Virus record (IMG/VR): IMGVR_UViG_3300048583_000100
Location: 1-64,000 of that record
DNA: 64,000 bases
Reading direction: 5' to 3' (one strand)
DNA from: a virus
Below are positions 32,493 through 41,241 of this stretch, piece after piece. The position numbers were made by a program, and so were the translations under genes. The notes beneath the pieces are model-generated. The model was given only the letters and a program-made list of their open reading frames with translations. It had not been told where the DNA came from and did not search any database. How positions within the stretch are numbered: position 1 is the stretch's first letter; each line of letters begins with the position of its first letter.

Positions 32493-32895
32493 AAAGTTCT
32501 ACCGCTGAGGAAGCAGCCAGCTTCACCTTCTCAAAAGTGGAACGAGCTGAGATGTTGCAAATTAGGATTTCGAGAATTTGCTTCCCGAGTTCTGAAGGAA
32601 GAGCCATCTCTTCATTGAGAACGAATCGAATGAGCTGCTCGATAAGAGGTTCATCTGTGAGCGAGATGGTGCCGAAGGGAACAATCCCAGCGGCATGGCG
32701 CTCTCTTAGAGTCTTAACGGACTGCTTGGCAGAAAAAGTTGCTGTCTCCGGGCAGATGTACACCCAAAAATCGTAAGTCTTCTCTGCGCGCGGATGAAGT
32801 AGGAATGAAACTCCGCCCATCGGGTTAGGGATGAGCGTAGAGTTCCTGCGGTCAAACCAAGTAGAACGCAGGTGTCTGAAGATTTCAGTCTCCAC
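32479..32895 (-). CDS. unknown protein starting at a GTG in a Gly-codon tract
   Basis: The 138-residue frame is protein-like from VETEIFRHLRSTWFDRRNST onward. The only plausible start is GTG at 32895, with GGAGG about 8 bases upstream. That ribosome site is formed by the glycine codons at the end of the preceding gene. It overlaps that gene by 11 bases and the macro-domain gene by 14. The sequence includes YDFWVYICPETATF and an alpha-helical end. No family is recognised. Confidence 0.6.
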   Translation of the reverse strand: METEIFRHLRSTWFDRRNSTLIPNPMGGVSFLLHPRAEKTYDFWVYICPETATFSAKQSVKTLRERHAAGIVPFGTISLTDEPLIEQLIRFVLNEEMALPSELGKQILEILICNISARSTFEKVKLAASSAVELYEAD

Positions 32896-33463
32896 CGCCA
32901 CCGCCTCCACCACTGTCCGAAGATGAGCAGCTTGAAGAGCTATCGGAGTACGATGAGCTATACGACGAAGAACAGCTGCTAGCAGCCCAGTCAGTTGGGA
33001 CGTATGGAGGATAGACCGGCAGGATAGGCGTGACAGGCGTATCCACTGAGCGGGTGCCATAGCGATCGAAGCTTGGCGTTTCATCGCGCGGCAGCGGTCG
33101 TGCTGCAATCTTGGGAGCCGTCTGCGCTTCAATGACATTCTGAAGCTCAGTCATTGGATCGTAGCAGAGTGATTCGACCGCCACGAAGTAGTTGAGATTC
33201 TTCTTGACGTCTAGCAGATCAGCATCGTTCACGAAGAGCTCAGTGATCTTGGATACCGTACCAACCCAGATGATTCGTACGTCCTGAACGACGATGAGTC
33301 CGCCTTCCGGCGTAACGAGCATTGTCAATTCACCCGCATTGAACTCTTCGGTCAAGTCTTGATTCAACAGAAGAGCCCATTCAACGAGCTTCTTTGGGAT
33401 GGTACCGATCATCATCTTCGAGAATGAATCAGTGACCTCGTACAGCGGCGGCTTAATTTTCAT
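32885..33463 (-). CDS. protein with Ser/Cys-rich and poly-Gly C-terminal tail
   Basis: The first 130 residues of this 192-residue protein form a globular-looking domain (TMLVTPEGGLIVVQDVRIIW). A Pro-rich linker follows, then a tail of Ser, Cys and Tyr ending in seven Gly and Asp. Such low-complexity tails occur on secreted or membrane-associated proteins, but no signal peptide is seen here. The glycine codons also supply the ribosome site of the next gene. The function is unknown. Confidence 0.75.
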   Translation of the reverse strand: MKIKPPLYEVTDSFSKMMIGTIPKKLVEWALLLNQDLTEEFNAGELTMLVTPEGGLIVVQDVRIIWVGTVSKITELFVNDADLLDVKKNLNYFVAVESLCYDPMTELQNVIEAQTAPKIAARPLPRDETPSFDRYGTRSVDTPVTPILPVYPPYVPTDWAASSCSSSYSSSYSDSSSSCSSSDSGGGGGGGD

Positions 33464-33471
33464 GTTTGTCC

Positions 33472-34413
33472 TTAGACTGCCATTGGGGCTTTGATTGCCG
33501 GGTGAGAGTGATAGCCGACGATCTCGATATCAGCCATCGTGAATGAATCAATGTTGGTGATATCGGGGTTTAGACGAATGTCTGGAAGCGGGAATGGTTC
33601 ACGCGTCAATTGCTCATTCACCTGATCGAAATGGTTCTTGTAGATGTGCGCATCACCAATCGTGATGATGAGCTCGCCTACTTCGTAGCCAGTTACCTGG
33701 GCTAGCATGTGAGTGAGAAGCGCGTAAGACGCAATGTTAAACGGCAGACCGAGGAACAGATCGTTCGAGCGAATGTAGACTTGGCAGCTTAGTTCATTGT
33801 GCTTCTGGTTAACGAAGAACTGACAGAACATGTGGCATGGCGGCAACGCCATCTGATCAATTTCGCCGACGTTGTAAGCAGTCAACAGCATTCTGCGATC
33901 GGTGGGATTGGTCTTGAGCGACTTGACGATATTGGCAAGCTGGTCTGTCGTAGAGACACCAACCTTGGCATCGAAGAGCGTCATGCCCTGTCCTTCGCCA
34001 TGACTGACCGCATCCTTCACGCTCTTGATGGTGTGCGTACGCCAGTGTCTCCACTGAACGCCGTAGACTCGTCCAAGATCGCCTTCGAATTTGGCCTTCG
34101 GCTTCCAGTACGGAGCCTCTGCGTTTGCAGTCCAGATGGTGGTGCGAGAGGGGTCTCGAGTGCCGTACGTAATCTCGGCGAGACGACGTTCATCTCCACT
34201 ACCTTCTACGAACCAGAGCAATTCGCCAGCGATGGGCGTGAAGAACGTTTTCTTCGTAGTGAGAAGAGGAAACCCGTCCTTAAGATGATGGCGAAGCTGA
34301 CGACCAAAGAGAGCTACCGTACCTACGCCAGTGCGATCAACTCGTTCGTCGCCGTCGGTCATGACGTCTTTCATTAGCTCAAGATACTGTACGTCGATAT
34401 TTCCTGCGTCCAT
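33472..34413 (-). CDS. thyA: thymidylate synthase (ThyA type)
   Basis: The 313-residue enzyme makes dTMP from dUMP with methylene-tetrahydrofolate. Visible motifs are DRTGVGTVALFGRQLRHHL near the N-terminus, the folate/dUMP segment GRVYGVQWRHW, the active-site Cys193 in MALPPCHMFCQFFV, and RSNDLFLGLPFNIASYALL. I start at MDAGNID because the longer in-frame start lies only about 18 bases from the late-type promoter. A ThyA relative making hydroxymethyl-dUMP cannot be excluded from sequence alone. Confidence 0.93.
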   Translation of the reverse strand: MDAGNIDVQYLELMKDVMTDGDERVDRTGVGTVALFGRQLRHHLKDGFPLLTTKKTFFTPIAGELLWFVEGSGDERRLAEITYGTRDPSRTTIWTANAEAPYWKPKAKFEGDLGRVYGVQWRHWRTHTIKSVKDAVSHGEGQGMTLFDAKVGVSTTDQLANIVKSLKTNPTDRRMLLTAYNVGEIDQMALPPCHMFCQFFVNQKHNELSCQVYIRSNDLFLGLPFNIASYALLTHMLAQVTGYEVGELIITIGDAHIYKNHFDQVNEQLTREPFPLPDIRLNPDITNIDSFTMADIEIVGYHSHPAIKAPMAV

Positions 34414-34463
34414 GTTTGCTCTTCGTGATGTGATGGGGAGATTCATGTGATGAATCTTACCGG

Positions 34464-34471
34464 TATTTATT
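34464..34471 (-). promoter_or_regulatory. late-type promoter AATAAATA upstream of thyA
   Basis: A late -10-like element lies 50 bases before the chosen thyA start. A late promoter on a nucleotide-synthesis gene is unusual, so early transcription from further upstream is also likely. Confidence 0.5.
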
Positions 34472-35018
34472 CGAGCTCGTTGTTCAGAAGTTTGGCACTT
34501 CGTAGCTCTTTCAGGATGGCCGTTACTGCTTCGACGGTTGACGTAAGATGAAAGTTGGGTTCATGACCTGATCCCGTATCACGATTTCCAGCAACGTTCA
34601 AGACCTCTACGCAGTTGTCTTTGATGAATGCGACTGCAACTTCAACCTCTCGTTCGATGTCCTTAACAGGAAGACGAATGAGATGAACCGGCTTTGAGTG
34701 CTTTCTGCACAGCCGAATTGTCAGTGCAGTACCACCCGAGTTTGGGTTCGATGCTAGCACGAGCGTAGCATCCGAATCGCAGATGTTCTTCTCAGTGCGA
34801 GGTGGATACATCGGGCTGAAATGTTCTACCAATCCGAATGTCGCGAGTTCTGGCGCTGGACCATACCAAGTCCTCCATCCCTTAGGAGCAGTTCCGCCGG
34901 TGGGGATGCCGCACGCTTTTGCTGCTTCCAGACCACCTCGATCAACGCCGCACTGACCACCGCTTATTACCTTGCGAAGGCCTGGGTAATCCATGATGAG
35001 GAAGTTAGGTGGCGTCAT
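34467..35018 (-). CDS. SLOG/LOG-like nucleotide-binding protein
   Basis: The 183-residue protein has the Rossmann-type start KVISGGQCGVDRGGLEAAKA, then GGTAPKGWRT and TLVLASNPNSGGTALTIRLC. These are marks of the SLOG superfamily and its molybdenum-carrier-like branch, whose members bind nucleotides or ADP-ribose-type ligands. The start was taken at MTPPNFLIMD, 14 bases inside the DnaJ gene; the next ATG eight codons later is possible. Function inferred: nucleotide-ligand sensing or base release. Confidence 0.75.
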   Translation of the reverse strand: MTPPNFLIMDYPGLRKVISGGQCGVDRGGLEAAKACGIPTGGTAPKGWRTWYGPAPELATFGLVEHFSPMYPPRTEKNICDSDATLVLASNPNSGGTALTIRLCRKHSKPVHLIRLPVKDIEREVEVAVAFIKDNCVEVLNVAGNRDTGSGHEPNFHLTSTVEAVTAILKELRSAKLLNNELE

Positions 35019-36006
35019 TCTCGGGTTCTGCTTCTGAGTCGGGCTTTGCAAAGTCTTCGGGTTTCAGAGTGATGCCAAATGCGGCAGTTAGCTCCTTAAT
35101 CAGAACAGTCAGCAGCATCTGTGCATCTTTGGCTGGCAGGTGCTCTGCCCAGTTTTTGTGAACAGCTTCTTGGAAATCCAGGATGCTCTTGAGATCGTAT
35201 TCGGCGATGCGCTTGATCTCGGGGATGACCCGAAGCAAGCAGTGACCGCGCATAAAGCGCGTTGCATCTTTCCAGTATCCCTTATCCTTGACCTTGAGCA
35301 GCGTATTCGCTTTAGTGCCGGGCGGGATGTAGACCTTGACAGTCGTTCCATCGACCATCTGCGCTTCGGCATACCCGCCGGTAATCAAAAGGAAAGGAGA
35401 CACGTTAAACTGCATCGTAAGATTGCCGATGTCAGACGGAGTAGTCTTGCCCCAATCGACCACCATTCCCTCTGGCGCCACGATCCGAACGTGAATCATG
35501 TACGTGAAGCCGTTCTCTTTGATGATCTCAACGACTTGATTGTCGAGAGCCCCCGAAGGTACCTTTACATTGCGAACACCGAGCCCGTCAATGTTGATCT
35601 TCTTACGGATACCACCAAAGGCTTCGTCGATCGCACAGTTAAACTGGACGACTCGAGGCTGCGGAGTTTCGTAGGATTTGTAATACGCGTTCTCTTTGTC
35701 TTTCTTGGCCTTAGCTTCGGCTCGTGCCCAAGCATCGTCCCCATACCCGCTTTTGAAGGCGTTCTTAAAGACGTCATTGAACGCATCTTCAAAGCCACCG
35801 TAGCTGGAGCCGGTTCGGGCGTATGGACTGACTTTCTCTGGCGACTGAAGAGTTTCATATGCTTCGCCGACTCGCTTGAAGTCTTCTTCCTTGCCGCCTC
35901 TGTCGGGGTGAGTCTGCATTGCCTTGCGACGATAAGCAGCCTTGATGGCGTCCTTATCTGCTCCGGCTTCGAGGCCTAGAATCCTACGTGCTTCAGCGTG
36001 ATTCAT
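35005..36006 (-). CDS. dnaJ: DnaJ-like co-chaperone
   Basis: The 333-residue protein has an N-terminal J domain (residues 3-60) with the HPD motif at 33-35 (MQTHPDRGG), then a Gly/Phe-type linker and C-terminal beta domains. KVYIPPGTKANTLLKVKDKG matches the DnaJ C-terminal substrate domain. No Cys-rich zinc finger is present, so it is type II (CbpA-like). It would stimulate host DnaK ATPase, for example in virion assembly or replication. Confidence 0.9.
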   Translation of the reverse strand: MNHAEARRILGLEAGADKDAIKAAYRRKAMQTHPDRGGKEEDFKRVGEAYETLQSPEKVSPYARTGSSYGGFEDAFNDVFKNAFKSGYGDDAWARAEAKAKKDKENAYYKSYETPQPRVVQFNCAIDEAFGGIRKKINIDGLGVRNVKVPSGALDNQVVEIIKENGFTYMIHVRIVAPEGMVVDWGKTTPSDIGNLTMQFNVSPFLLITGGYAEAQMVDGTTVKVYIPPGTKANTLLKVKDKGYWKDATRFMRGHCLLRVIPEIKRIAEYDLKSILDFQEAVHKNWAEHLPAKDAQMLLTVLIKELTAAFGITLKPEDFAKPDSEAEPENDAT

Positions 36007-36007
36007 T

Positions 36008-36508
36008 TCAGTTGATCAGTGAGTAGGTGTTTAGGAAGAGAGCACGACGGACAATCCACTGGTCGCTGTGATCGTCGATCTGGCGGCAGATGTAGTCGCC
36101 GAGGTCGCCATGTTGTATGCACTTGCCGAGACCAACGTCTTCGCCCCAACGAGCATAGATGGCAATGGAGTCACCGAATGGAACGCTGAAGAGCTCAGAC
36201 GAAATCTCAAGGCTCTCAACAGAATTCTCCTGCTTCGGGAAGCAGATCATCCAGCCATCCGGATCAAAGCCAATCACGTCGTACTTATTCAGTAGACGTG
36301 CTGGCGTCTGTGGCCACACGTCGTCAGCTTCACCAATGCAGAACATCATGTCAGGAGACACGGCTTCTCGAGCCTCGAGAGTATCAAGCAGGAACTTGTG
36401 CATGACGGTCTGATCTGCGAAAATGCTGCTCATTGGCTTGGCGCGAATAGGCTTGATCTTCTTGGCAAGCTTCCACGGGCCAAGCGTTTCGGTGTTGACC
36501 ATGATCAT
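36008..36508 (-). CDS. unknown protein
   Basis: The 166-residue protein has VSPDMMFCIGEADDVWPQTP and VIGFDPDGWMICFPKQENSV, with no recognised family. The start is at an ATGA overlap with the upstream membrane gene; a second in-frame ATG two codons later is possible. It lies just before dnaJ. Confidence 0.7.
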   Translation of the reverse strand: MIMVNTETLGPWKLAKKIKPIRAKPMSSIFADQTVMHKFLLDTLEAREAVSPDMMFCIGEADDVWPQTPARLLNKYDVIGFDPDGWMICFPKQENSVESLEISSELFSVPFGDSIAIYARWGEDVGLGKCIQHGDLGDYICRQIDDHSDQWIVRRALFLNTYSLIN

Positions 36509-37044
36509 CGCGACTTCTCCCGGAGGCGTTCGATCTGAAGATCACGTAGCAGCTTCTGCGCATCTGTCATGCCAGCAGTTTCGAGCTTTTCCTGCTTGAG
36601 CTTGTCGATCAGTTCCCTAACAGTCATGTTCTCTTCGAGCGCGAACTTCTCGATCTGCTTAGCGATAGACTCCAGGAACGACGCGATGACGAGTGTCACA
36701 ACGATCTGCACGAGATAAAGTGCGAGCGTTACGAATGCTCCCCAGTAGGCGAGCGCACTGATAATGCCGAGCCATGTGGTATAGATGAAGGCCTTTCTCC
36801 AGAACGGCTGCGTCTTGTAGCGATAGATTGCTTCAATTATCCCGATGTCTGATGTCAGATCACCGCTGCCCTTCTTTGCAATCACCAAGGCAACCACAAC
36901 CATGGCGAGACCTACGACAACGGTAATGAAGACGCTGAGCGCACCGATGAAGAACAGAAAAGCTGTGTGCTGCGTCAGATAGTAGCCGAGAGTCAGCCCA
37001 GGAAACAGAACATAGCCGAGTACATTTTGCCAAAGCTTGCTCAT
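36505..37044 (-). CDS. multi-pass membrane protein
   Basis: The 179-residue protein has about four membrane segments: residues 9-23, 28-55, 84-103 and 104-122. A charged C-terminal helix region (ENMTVRELIDKLKQEKLETA) follows. It could be involved in lysis or membrane remodelling, but it lacks a recognised holin signature. Confidence 0.75.
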   Translation of the reverse strand: MSKLWQNVLGYVLFPGLTLGYYLTQHTAFLFFIGALSVFITVVVGLAMVVVALVIAKKGSGDLTSDIGIIEAIYRYKTQPFWRKAFIYTTWLGIISALAYWGAFVTLALYLVQIVVTLVIASFLESIAKQIEKFALEENMTVRELIDKLKQEKLETAGMTDAQKLLRDLQIERLREKSR

Positions 37045-37340
37045 CGCTCGTCATCCTTTAGAGAAGTTGCCATCCAAGAGAATCCATGGCCGAACGTAAG
37101 GCCAAAGATAGTTACCGAGCTTACCGTATGCCAGTCATACTCGGTGCAGCAGTAATCGAAAAGCTTTTTCGTGCGGCCAACCGCAATGAACGCGAACCAT
37201 TCATCAACGGATTCCCATGGGGCATTGTCGAAATGCTCATTCTCGTATGCGCAGTACTTGGTCTTATAGGTGAAGTACACCCCACGATTGTACGTGTAGA
37301 GCCGCTTAGGCCTGTCGAGTTTTACGGGGGTGAAATTCAT
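37041..37340 (-). CDS. small unknown protein
   Basis: The 99-residue protein is rich in aromatic residues (RLYTYNRGVYFTYKTKYCAY). It couples to the membrane gene by an ATGA overlap. No family is recognised. Confidence 0.7.
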   Translation of the reverse strand: MNFTPVKLDRPKRLYTYNRGVYFTYKTKYCAYENEHFDNAPWESVDEWFAFIAVGRTKKLFDYCCTEYDWHTVSSVTIFGLTFGHGFSWMATSLKDDER

Positions 37341-37341
37341 G

Positions 37342-37527
37342 TTAGTCCTGGTAGAGCTTCAGTGCTGAGAAGGTGCCGAATGGTGGCTTGAATTTGTAAA
37401 GCTTATCGAATGCGACATCTGCATGAGCTCGCGTTTTAAACTCCAGGGTCTTCATTGTCGCCGCCCGGCCACCACCATCTTCATTGGCGTAGCCACCAAA
37501 GGTAAGCACTATCAGAATCTGGTACAT
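37342..37527 (-). CDS. small unknown protein
   Basis: This 61-residue protein (MYQILIVLTFGGYANEDGGG) has GGAGAAC just upstream of its ATG and lies one base before the next gene. It is too short to classify. The middle contains EFKTRAHADVAFDKLYKF. Confidence 0.65.
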   Translation of the reverse strand: MYQILIVLTFGGYANEDGGGRAATMKTLEFKTRAHADVAFDKLYKFKPPFGTFSALKLYQD

Positions 37528-37547
37528 GCGTGTTCTCCGAACTTGGG

Positions 37548-38942
37548 TTAGGCGGTGAAGGTGAAGGCCTTCAGCTCACGGCGGTACATCTCATTCGCAG
37601 TGTCAGCCTTGAGGACAGCAAGCGCCTTCTTGTCCTCGGCGATCTCGGCCTTGAGCTCTTCGATCTTGTCCTTGGTCAGATTCCAAATCGGCATCTGCAG
37701 CAGGCGGTCGTAGTCGACGAAGTCGTTCTTGAGAAGCAGAGTGACGAGGTCGTCCTTCTTCTTGTTCTTGAACGCATCGACATTGGCCAGATAGAACAGG
37801 ATGAAGCGAAGCTTCTCACTCAGCCAGCGGATGCGTTCACTGACATCTGCGATCATCTTCTGACGGCGATCTTCGTAGCGAGCCAGACGCCAGGCGGTGA
37901 ATCGTTCGATGACAGCTTCGGCCGACGTAAAGCGCTTGATGATGCCGTCGGTATCCCAGAGCGTGAAGTTCTCGGTATCGCGCGAGATGAGCTTAAACTT
38001 CTTGTAGAGCTCGTCAGTGTCAAGAGCCGAAGTCGAGCGAGGCACCTTGACGATGAACTCAAAGCTGTGCTCCGTCGGGTTGCCTTCGTAATCGGAGATG
38101 ACGCCGGCGTCCTCGAGCTTATTGAGCGTCTTCTTGTAGTCGTCGAGATACGTACCGATAGGGAACTCGGTGATCTTGATGGTGGTCGAGTTAACAACCT
38201 CGAGCTTGCCAGTGATGACAACCTGTCCAGTCTCAGCATTGCGCTCAATGGTACCGGCGAAGTTGTTGTACCAGGGAATCAGCGCGCCTTCCTTGAGCTT
38301 CTTGCCATCGAGGACCTTGATGATCGTGTCGCGAATCTGAGTAGGATGATAGGCCATGATGTTGCAAGCGTGGCCCGTACCGGTACCCTGAGCGCCATTG
38401 ATGAGCATCAGCGGGAGGATCGGCATGTAGGTGCGAGGCTCGATCTTGTCGCCATCGTTTTCCAGATGATCGAGGATGTCGTCATCAGCCTTCGGGAAGA
38501 GGGCTCGGAAATACGGAGAGAGCTTCGTCTCGATGTATCGAGCAGCAGCGGGGTCGGCCGACAGACGAGAACCGAACTGACCTTCCGGCAGGAAGACGTT
38601 CATGTTGTTGGAGCCTGCGTAGTTGTTCGCAAGACCAACAATGGTCGACTGCATGGAGCCGATACCGTGGTGGTAGTCGGTCTCAGATGCGACGAAAGCT
38701 GCGAGACGTTCGACAGAGAGAAGGCCACCATTTTCACCGCGACGAAGCGTGCCACAGATTGCCTTACGCTGTGAAGGCTTGAGGCCGTCAGTCAGCAGAG
38801 GAATCGAGCGGACGTTGTCGTAAAGGGAGAATTCCTTGAACGCCGAGCCGATGAAATGGCGGGTTCGAATGACACGAATGGATTTGGAAGCCGTCTTCGT
38901 AGGAGTCATCTTGGGTTCTGCTTTCTTGATAATGCGAGACAT
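37548..38942 (-). CDS. 52: type II topoisomerase, DNA-cleaving subunit (T4 gp52 type)
   Basis: The 464-residue protein is close to T4 gp52 (442). The sequence YDNVRSIPLLTDGLKPSQRK is the GyrA/ParC breakage-reunion start. The active-site tyrosine is Y136 in ADPAAARYIETKLSP. It later has an approximate coiled-coil and exit-gate region. Together with the 661-aa ATPase subunit it relaxes DNA and supports replication. The ATG lies 6 bases after the promoter's -10, so a leaderless message, or initiation at MTPTKT 11 codons later, is possible. Confidence 0.94.
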   Translation of the reverse strand: MSRIIKKAEPKMTPTKTASKSIRVIRTRHFIGSAFKEFSLYDNVRSIPLLTDGLKPSQRKAICGTLRRGENGGLLSVERLAAFVASETDYHHGIGSMQSTIVGLANNYAGSNNMNVFLPEGQFGSRLSADPAAARYIETKLSPYFRALFPKADDDILDHLENDGDKIEPRTYMPILPLMLINGAQGTGTGHACNIMAYHPTQIRDTIIKVLDGKKLKEGALIPWYNNFAGTIERNAETGQVVITGKLEVVNSTTIKITEFPIGTYLDDYKKTLNKLEDAGVISDYEGNPTEHSFEFIVKVPRSTSALDTDELYKKFKLISRDTENFTLWDTDGIIKRFTSAEAVIERFTAWRLARYEDRRQKMIADVSERIRWLSEKLRFILFYLANVDAFKNKKKDDLVTLLLKNDFVDYDRLLQMPIWNLTKDKIEELKAEIAEDKKALAVLKADTANEMYRRELKAFTFTA

Positions 38943-38947
38943 GTAGT

Positions 38948-38977
38948 ATTGTATCCTGTTTTTGATTGGACGTAAAC
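38948..38977 (-). promoter_or_regulatory. early-type promoter of the topoisomerase cleaving subunit
   Basis: GTTTAC (38977-38972) and TACAAT (38953-38948) are 18 bp apart. The ATG follows 6 bases after the -10 box. Confidence 0.75.
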
Positions 38978-38981
38978 TGAA

Positions 38982-39185
38982 TCAGATTTTGATCAGGTTA
39001 CTCTGCCTGACGGCGTAAGTTTTGTTCTCGTCAGAGCACAGCATGACGAGAATCTTACCGCCTCTGGTCCTCTTGATTATCTGGCACTCCGCGCCGATGA
39101 ATGGACGAGAGTCGGCGTCAAAGTACAAATCGCCGCGGCTGTCGACAGTCACCCGGTCACCGGGCTCGAACTCTCCCGTCCTCAT
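38982..39185 (-). CDS. small KOW/SH3-like protein
   Basis: The 67-residue protein starts at an ATG overlapping the preceding stop. FEPGDRVTVDSRGDLYFDAD, GAECQIIKRTRGGKILVMLC and YAVRQSNLIKI fit a small beta-barrel such as KOW or SH3-like folds. It lies between the two topoisomerase subunits. Confidence 0.7.
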   Translation of the reverse strand: MRTGEFEPGDRVTVDSRGDLYFDADSRPFIGAECQIIKRTRGGKILVMLCSDENKTYAVRQSNLIKI

Positions 39186-41170
39186 CAAGCGGCCTCAACG
39201 ATGAAGTCTTCGAAGTTATCTGCCGGAGTTTCCAACCAGACCTTACGGTCATCGGCACGTTCGCCATTGAATGCGAGGTCGAGGGCATTCTTGTCATCGC
39301 CATCTTCCATCGATACATTGAACAGGTAAGTGTCGAGGTTCTGCAGGTACGGCTTGAAGTCAGGAGTCTTGGTCGTGCCGAGACCCTTGAAGTAGCGGTG
39401 ATTCCAACCACGCAGCTTCTTACCGTCGCTGTTAGCCCACAGCTTGAACTCGCGCTCAGTAAAGAACTCGTGAACGATCTTGTCCTTCACAAACACCTTG
39501 ACGACCGGAGTGCGGAGGATATGGATGAAGCCAAGCTGGAACAGCTCAGGCCAGAAGTGGTCGAAGAGGTTCATGAGCAGGCCGGCAATGTGTGCGCCGT
39601 CAACGTCAGCGTCAGTTGCGAAAGCAACCTTGCCGAAACGCAGCTCCTTGAGCGACTTAACAGGCACACCAATCTGCAGGCCGATGATCGTCAGAATCTT
39701 CTGGATTTCGTTCGGCTCAGTTTTCTTGCCGTCCTTCTCGCGATCCTTCTTCTTATCGAGGCCGAGAACTCGTGCGATTTCCTTCTCGCGGACATTTAGC
39801 GGCTTGCCCTTCAGAGGGAAGGTGCCGATAAACTGGCGATCAGTCGCAGCTGCGAAGAGACTCTTGGAAGCGGAGTCACCCTCAGCCAGGAAGAGAACGC
39901 ACTTGTGGCGATCGACCTTCTCAGTTGCGTCGTTGAACTTCTCAACACGCTTCGGGTTCGCCTTGTCAACGTCCTTGTTGAGCTTACGAACATCCTTCAT
40001 CTGCTCCTGGAGAGCCTTGGCTTCCGCCCAGTCCAGAATCGACTGGATGATAGACGACTTGATGATCTTGTTGATCATCTTGTCAGGCACGGCCCACGAA
40101 GTCTTGTAGTCCTTGACTTCAGTGATGAGGTCTTCCTTGGTCTGCGAGGAGTAGCGAGGGTTGACGATCTGTGCGTCAATGAAGAGCGTCATGTGCTGAC
40201 GCAGCTCCGACGGCTTGATCTCGACCTTGTGCTTCTTCTTGATGTGGGCGCGAACAGCTTCCCAAATCTGCATGCCTGCATAGAGGATATGCGTGCCACC
40301 GGTCTTCGTGTGGGTACCGTTGACGAAGGAGATGTGCTGGAAGCCGTCTTCGCTGTGAGCGATACCGACCTTCCAGTGTTCCGTCTCGTCATAGGCGTAG
40401 TCACCTTCACCAACGAACATCTCGATGTAGTCCTTGAACGAACGCGTCATCACGCGAACTCCGTTGAAGTAGACCTTGAGGTGCGTGTTGACGGCAGCTA
40501 CCTGATAGACACGCGCGAGCAGCATCGCCATGTTGTCATCGTCGATGCCCTTCAGGCCAAGCTTCTCGAAGTCTGGGTAGTACGTGATTCGAGTGTAGCC
40601 CTTCGCGCCTTCTGCCGGAGTAACCTTGGCAGGCTTGCGGTCTTGCGAATGATCTTCGAAGACCATCTTGAACTTGTTCTTCGTGTCGCACGTCTCGATG
40701 ACGAACTTGTGCGAGAAGATGTTGGTCAGAGCTGCACCTTCACCGTTCTGGCCAGTGAGCATTGCCTGATCATCGTCGTCGAAGTTTGAGCCAGCGCGGA
40801 GCTCGAAGATCATCTCCGGAATCCACTGATTGTATTCCTTGTGCTTGATGACCGGAATACCGCCGTTGTCGAAGACGCTGATTTCACCCTTCGCCTGGTC
40901 GATCTCAACACGAATGGTATCGAGGCCCTTACCTTCAGGACGCTTCGAATGGTCAGACGAGTTGGAGATGACTTCGTCGAACAGCTTGAGGAAGCCGGGG
41001 TTGTACGTAATTGGACGGCGGACCATCTTGACGTCAGTCGCAGACTTCACGTCAGGGATAAACTCGTCAGAGGTGTGAGGAGTAATGGAGCCAATGTATC
41101 GGCCTGGACGAAGGAGGACGTGCTCGACCTCGTTAAGCTTCTTGTATTTCTGTTCGATCGACTTTGACAT
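39185..41170 (-). CDS. 39: type II topoisomerase, ATPase and TOPRIM subunit (T4 gp39-gp60 type)
   Basis: The 661-residue protein has a GHKL ATPase (E66..N70 in DEVISNSSDH, DNGG at 101-104, GQNGEGAA at 140-147). A TOPRIM domain follows, with E430 in LFLAEGDSASKSL and DADVD at 520-524. In T4 the ATPase (gp39) and the TOPRIM part (gp60) are separate genes; here one reading frame holds both, as in many relatives. The promoter is about 40 bases upstream. Confidence 0.94.
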   Translation of the reverse strand: MSKSIEQKYKKLNEVEHVLLRPGRYIGSITPHTSDEFIPDVKSATDVKMVRRPITYNPGFLKLFDEVISNSSDHSKRPEGKGLDTIRVEIDQAKGEISVFDNGGIPVIKHKEYNQWIPEMIFELRAGSNFDDDDQAMLTGQNGEGAALTNIFSHKFVIETCDTKNKFKMVFEDHSQDRKPAKVTPAEGAKGYTRITYYPDFEKLGLKGIDDDNMAMLLARVYQVAAVNTHLKVYFNGVRVMTRSFKDYIEMFVGEGDYAYDETEHWKVGIAHSEDGFQHISFVNGTHTKTGGTHILYAGMQIWEAVRAHIKKKHKVEIKPSELRQHMTLFIDAQIVNPRYSSQTKEDLITEVKDYKTSWAVPDKMINKIIKSSIIQSILDWAEAKALQEQMKDVRKLNKDVDKANPKRVEKFNDATEKVDRHKCVLFLAEGDSASKSLFAAATDRQFIGTFPLKGKPLNVREKEIARVLGLDKKKDREKDGKKTEPNEIQKILTIIGLQIGVPVKSLKELRFGKVAFATDADVDGAHIAGLLMNLFDHFWPELFQLGFIHILRTPVVKVFVKDKIVHEFFTEREFKLWANSDGKKLRGWNHRYFKGLGTTKTPDFKPYLQNLDTYLFNVSMEDGDDKNALDLAFNGERADDRKVWLETPADNFEDFIVEAA

Positions 41171-41209
41171 GAATGGGTTCCGATAGGAGTTGTGCTGCGT
41201 AGTGAGTCT

Positions 41210-41239
41210 ATTGTATCATGCCGTGAACCTGGCGTAAAC
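41210..41239 (-). promoter_or_regulatory. early-type promoter of the topoisomerase ATPase subunit
   Basis: GTTTAC (41239-41234) and TACAAT (41215-41210) are 18 bp apart on the minus strand. Confidence 0.75.
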
Positions 41240-41241
41240 TG

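Noticed and set aside
32896-33138. Longer version of the 138-aa gene starting at 33138
   Set aside because: Its extra 80 residues are only an out-of-frame reading of the Ser/Cys/Gly tail gene.
37530-38774. Plus-strand 414-codon open frame opposite topoisomerase
   Set aside because: It mirrors the gp52-type gene and has no independent evidence.
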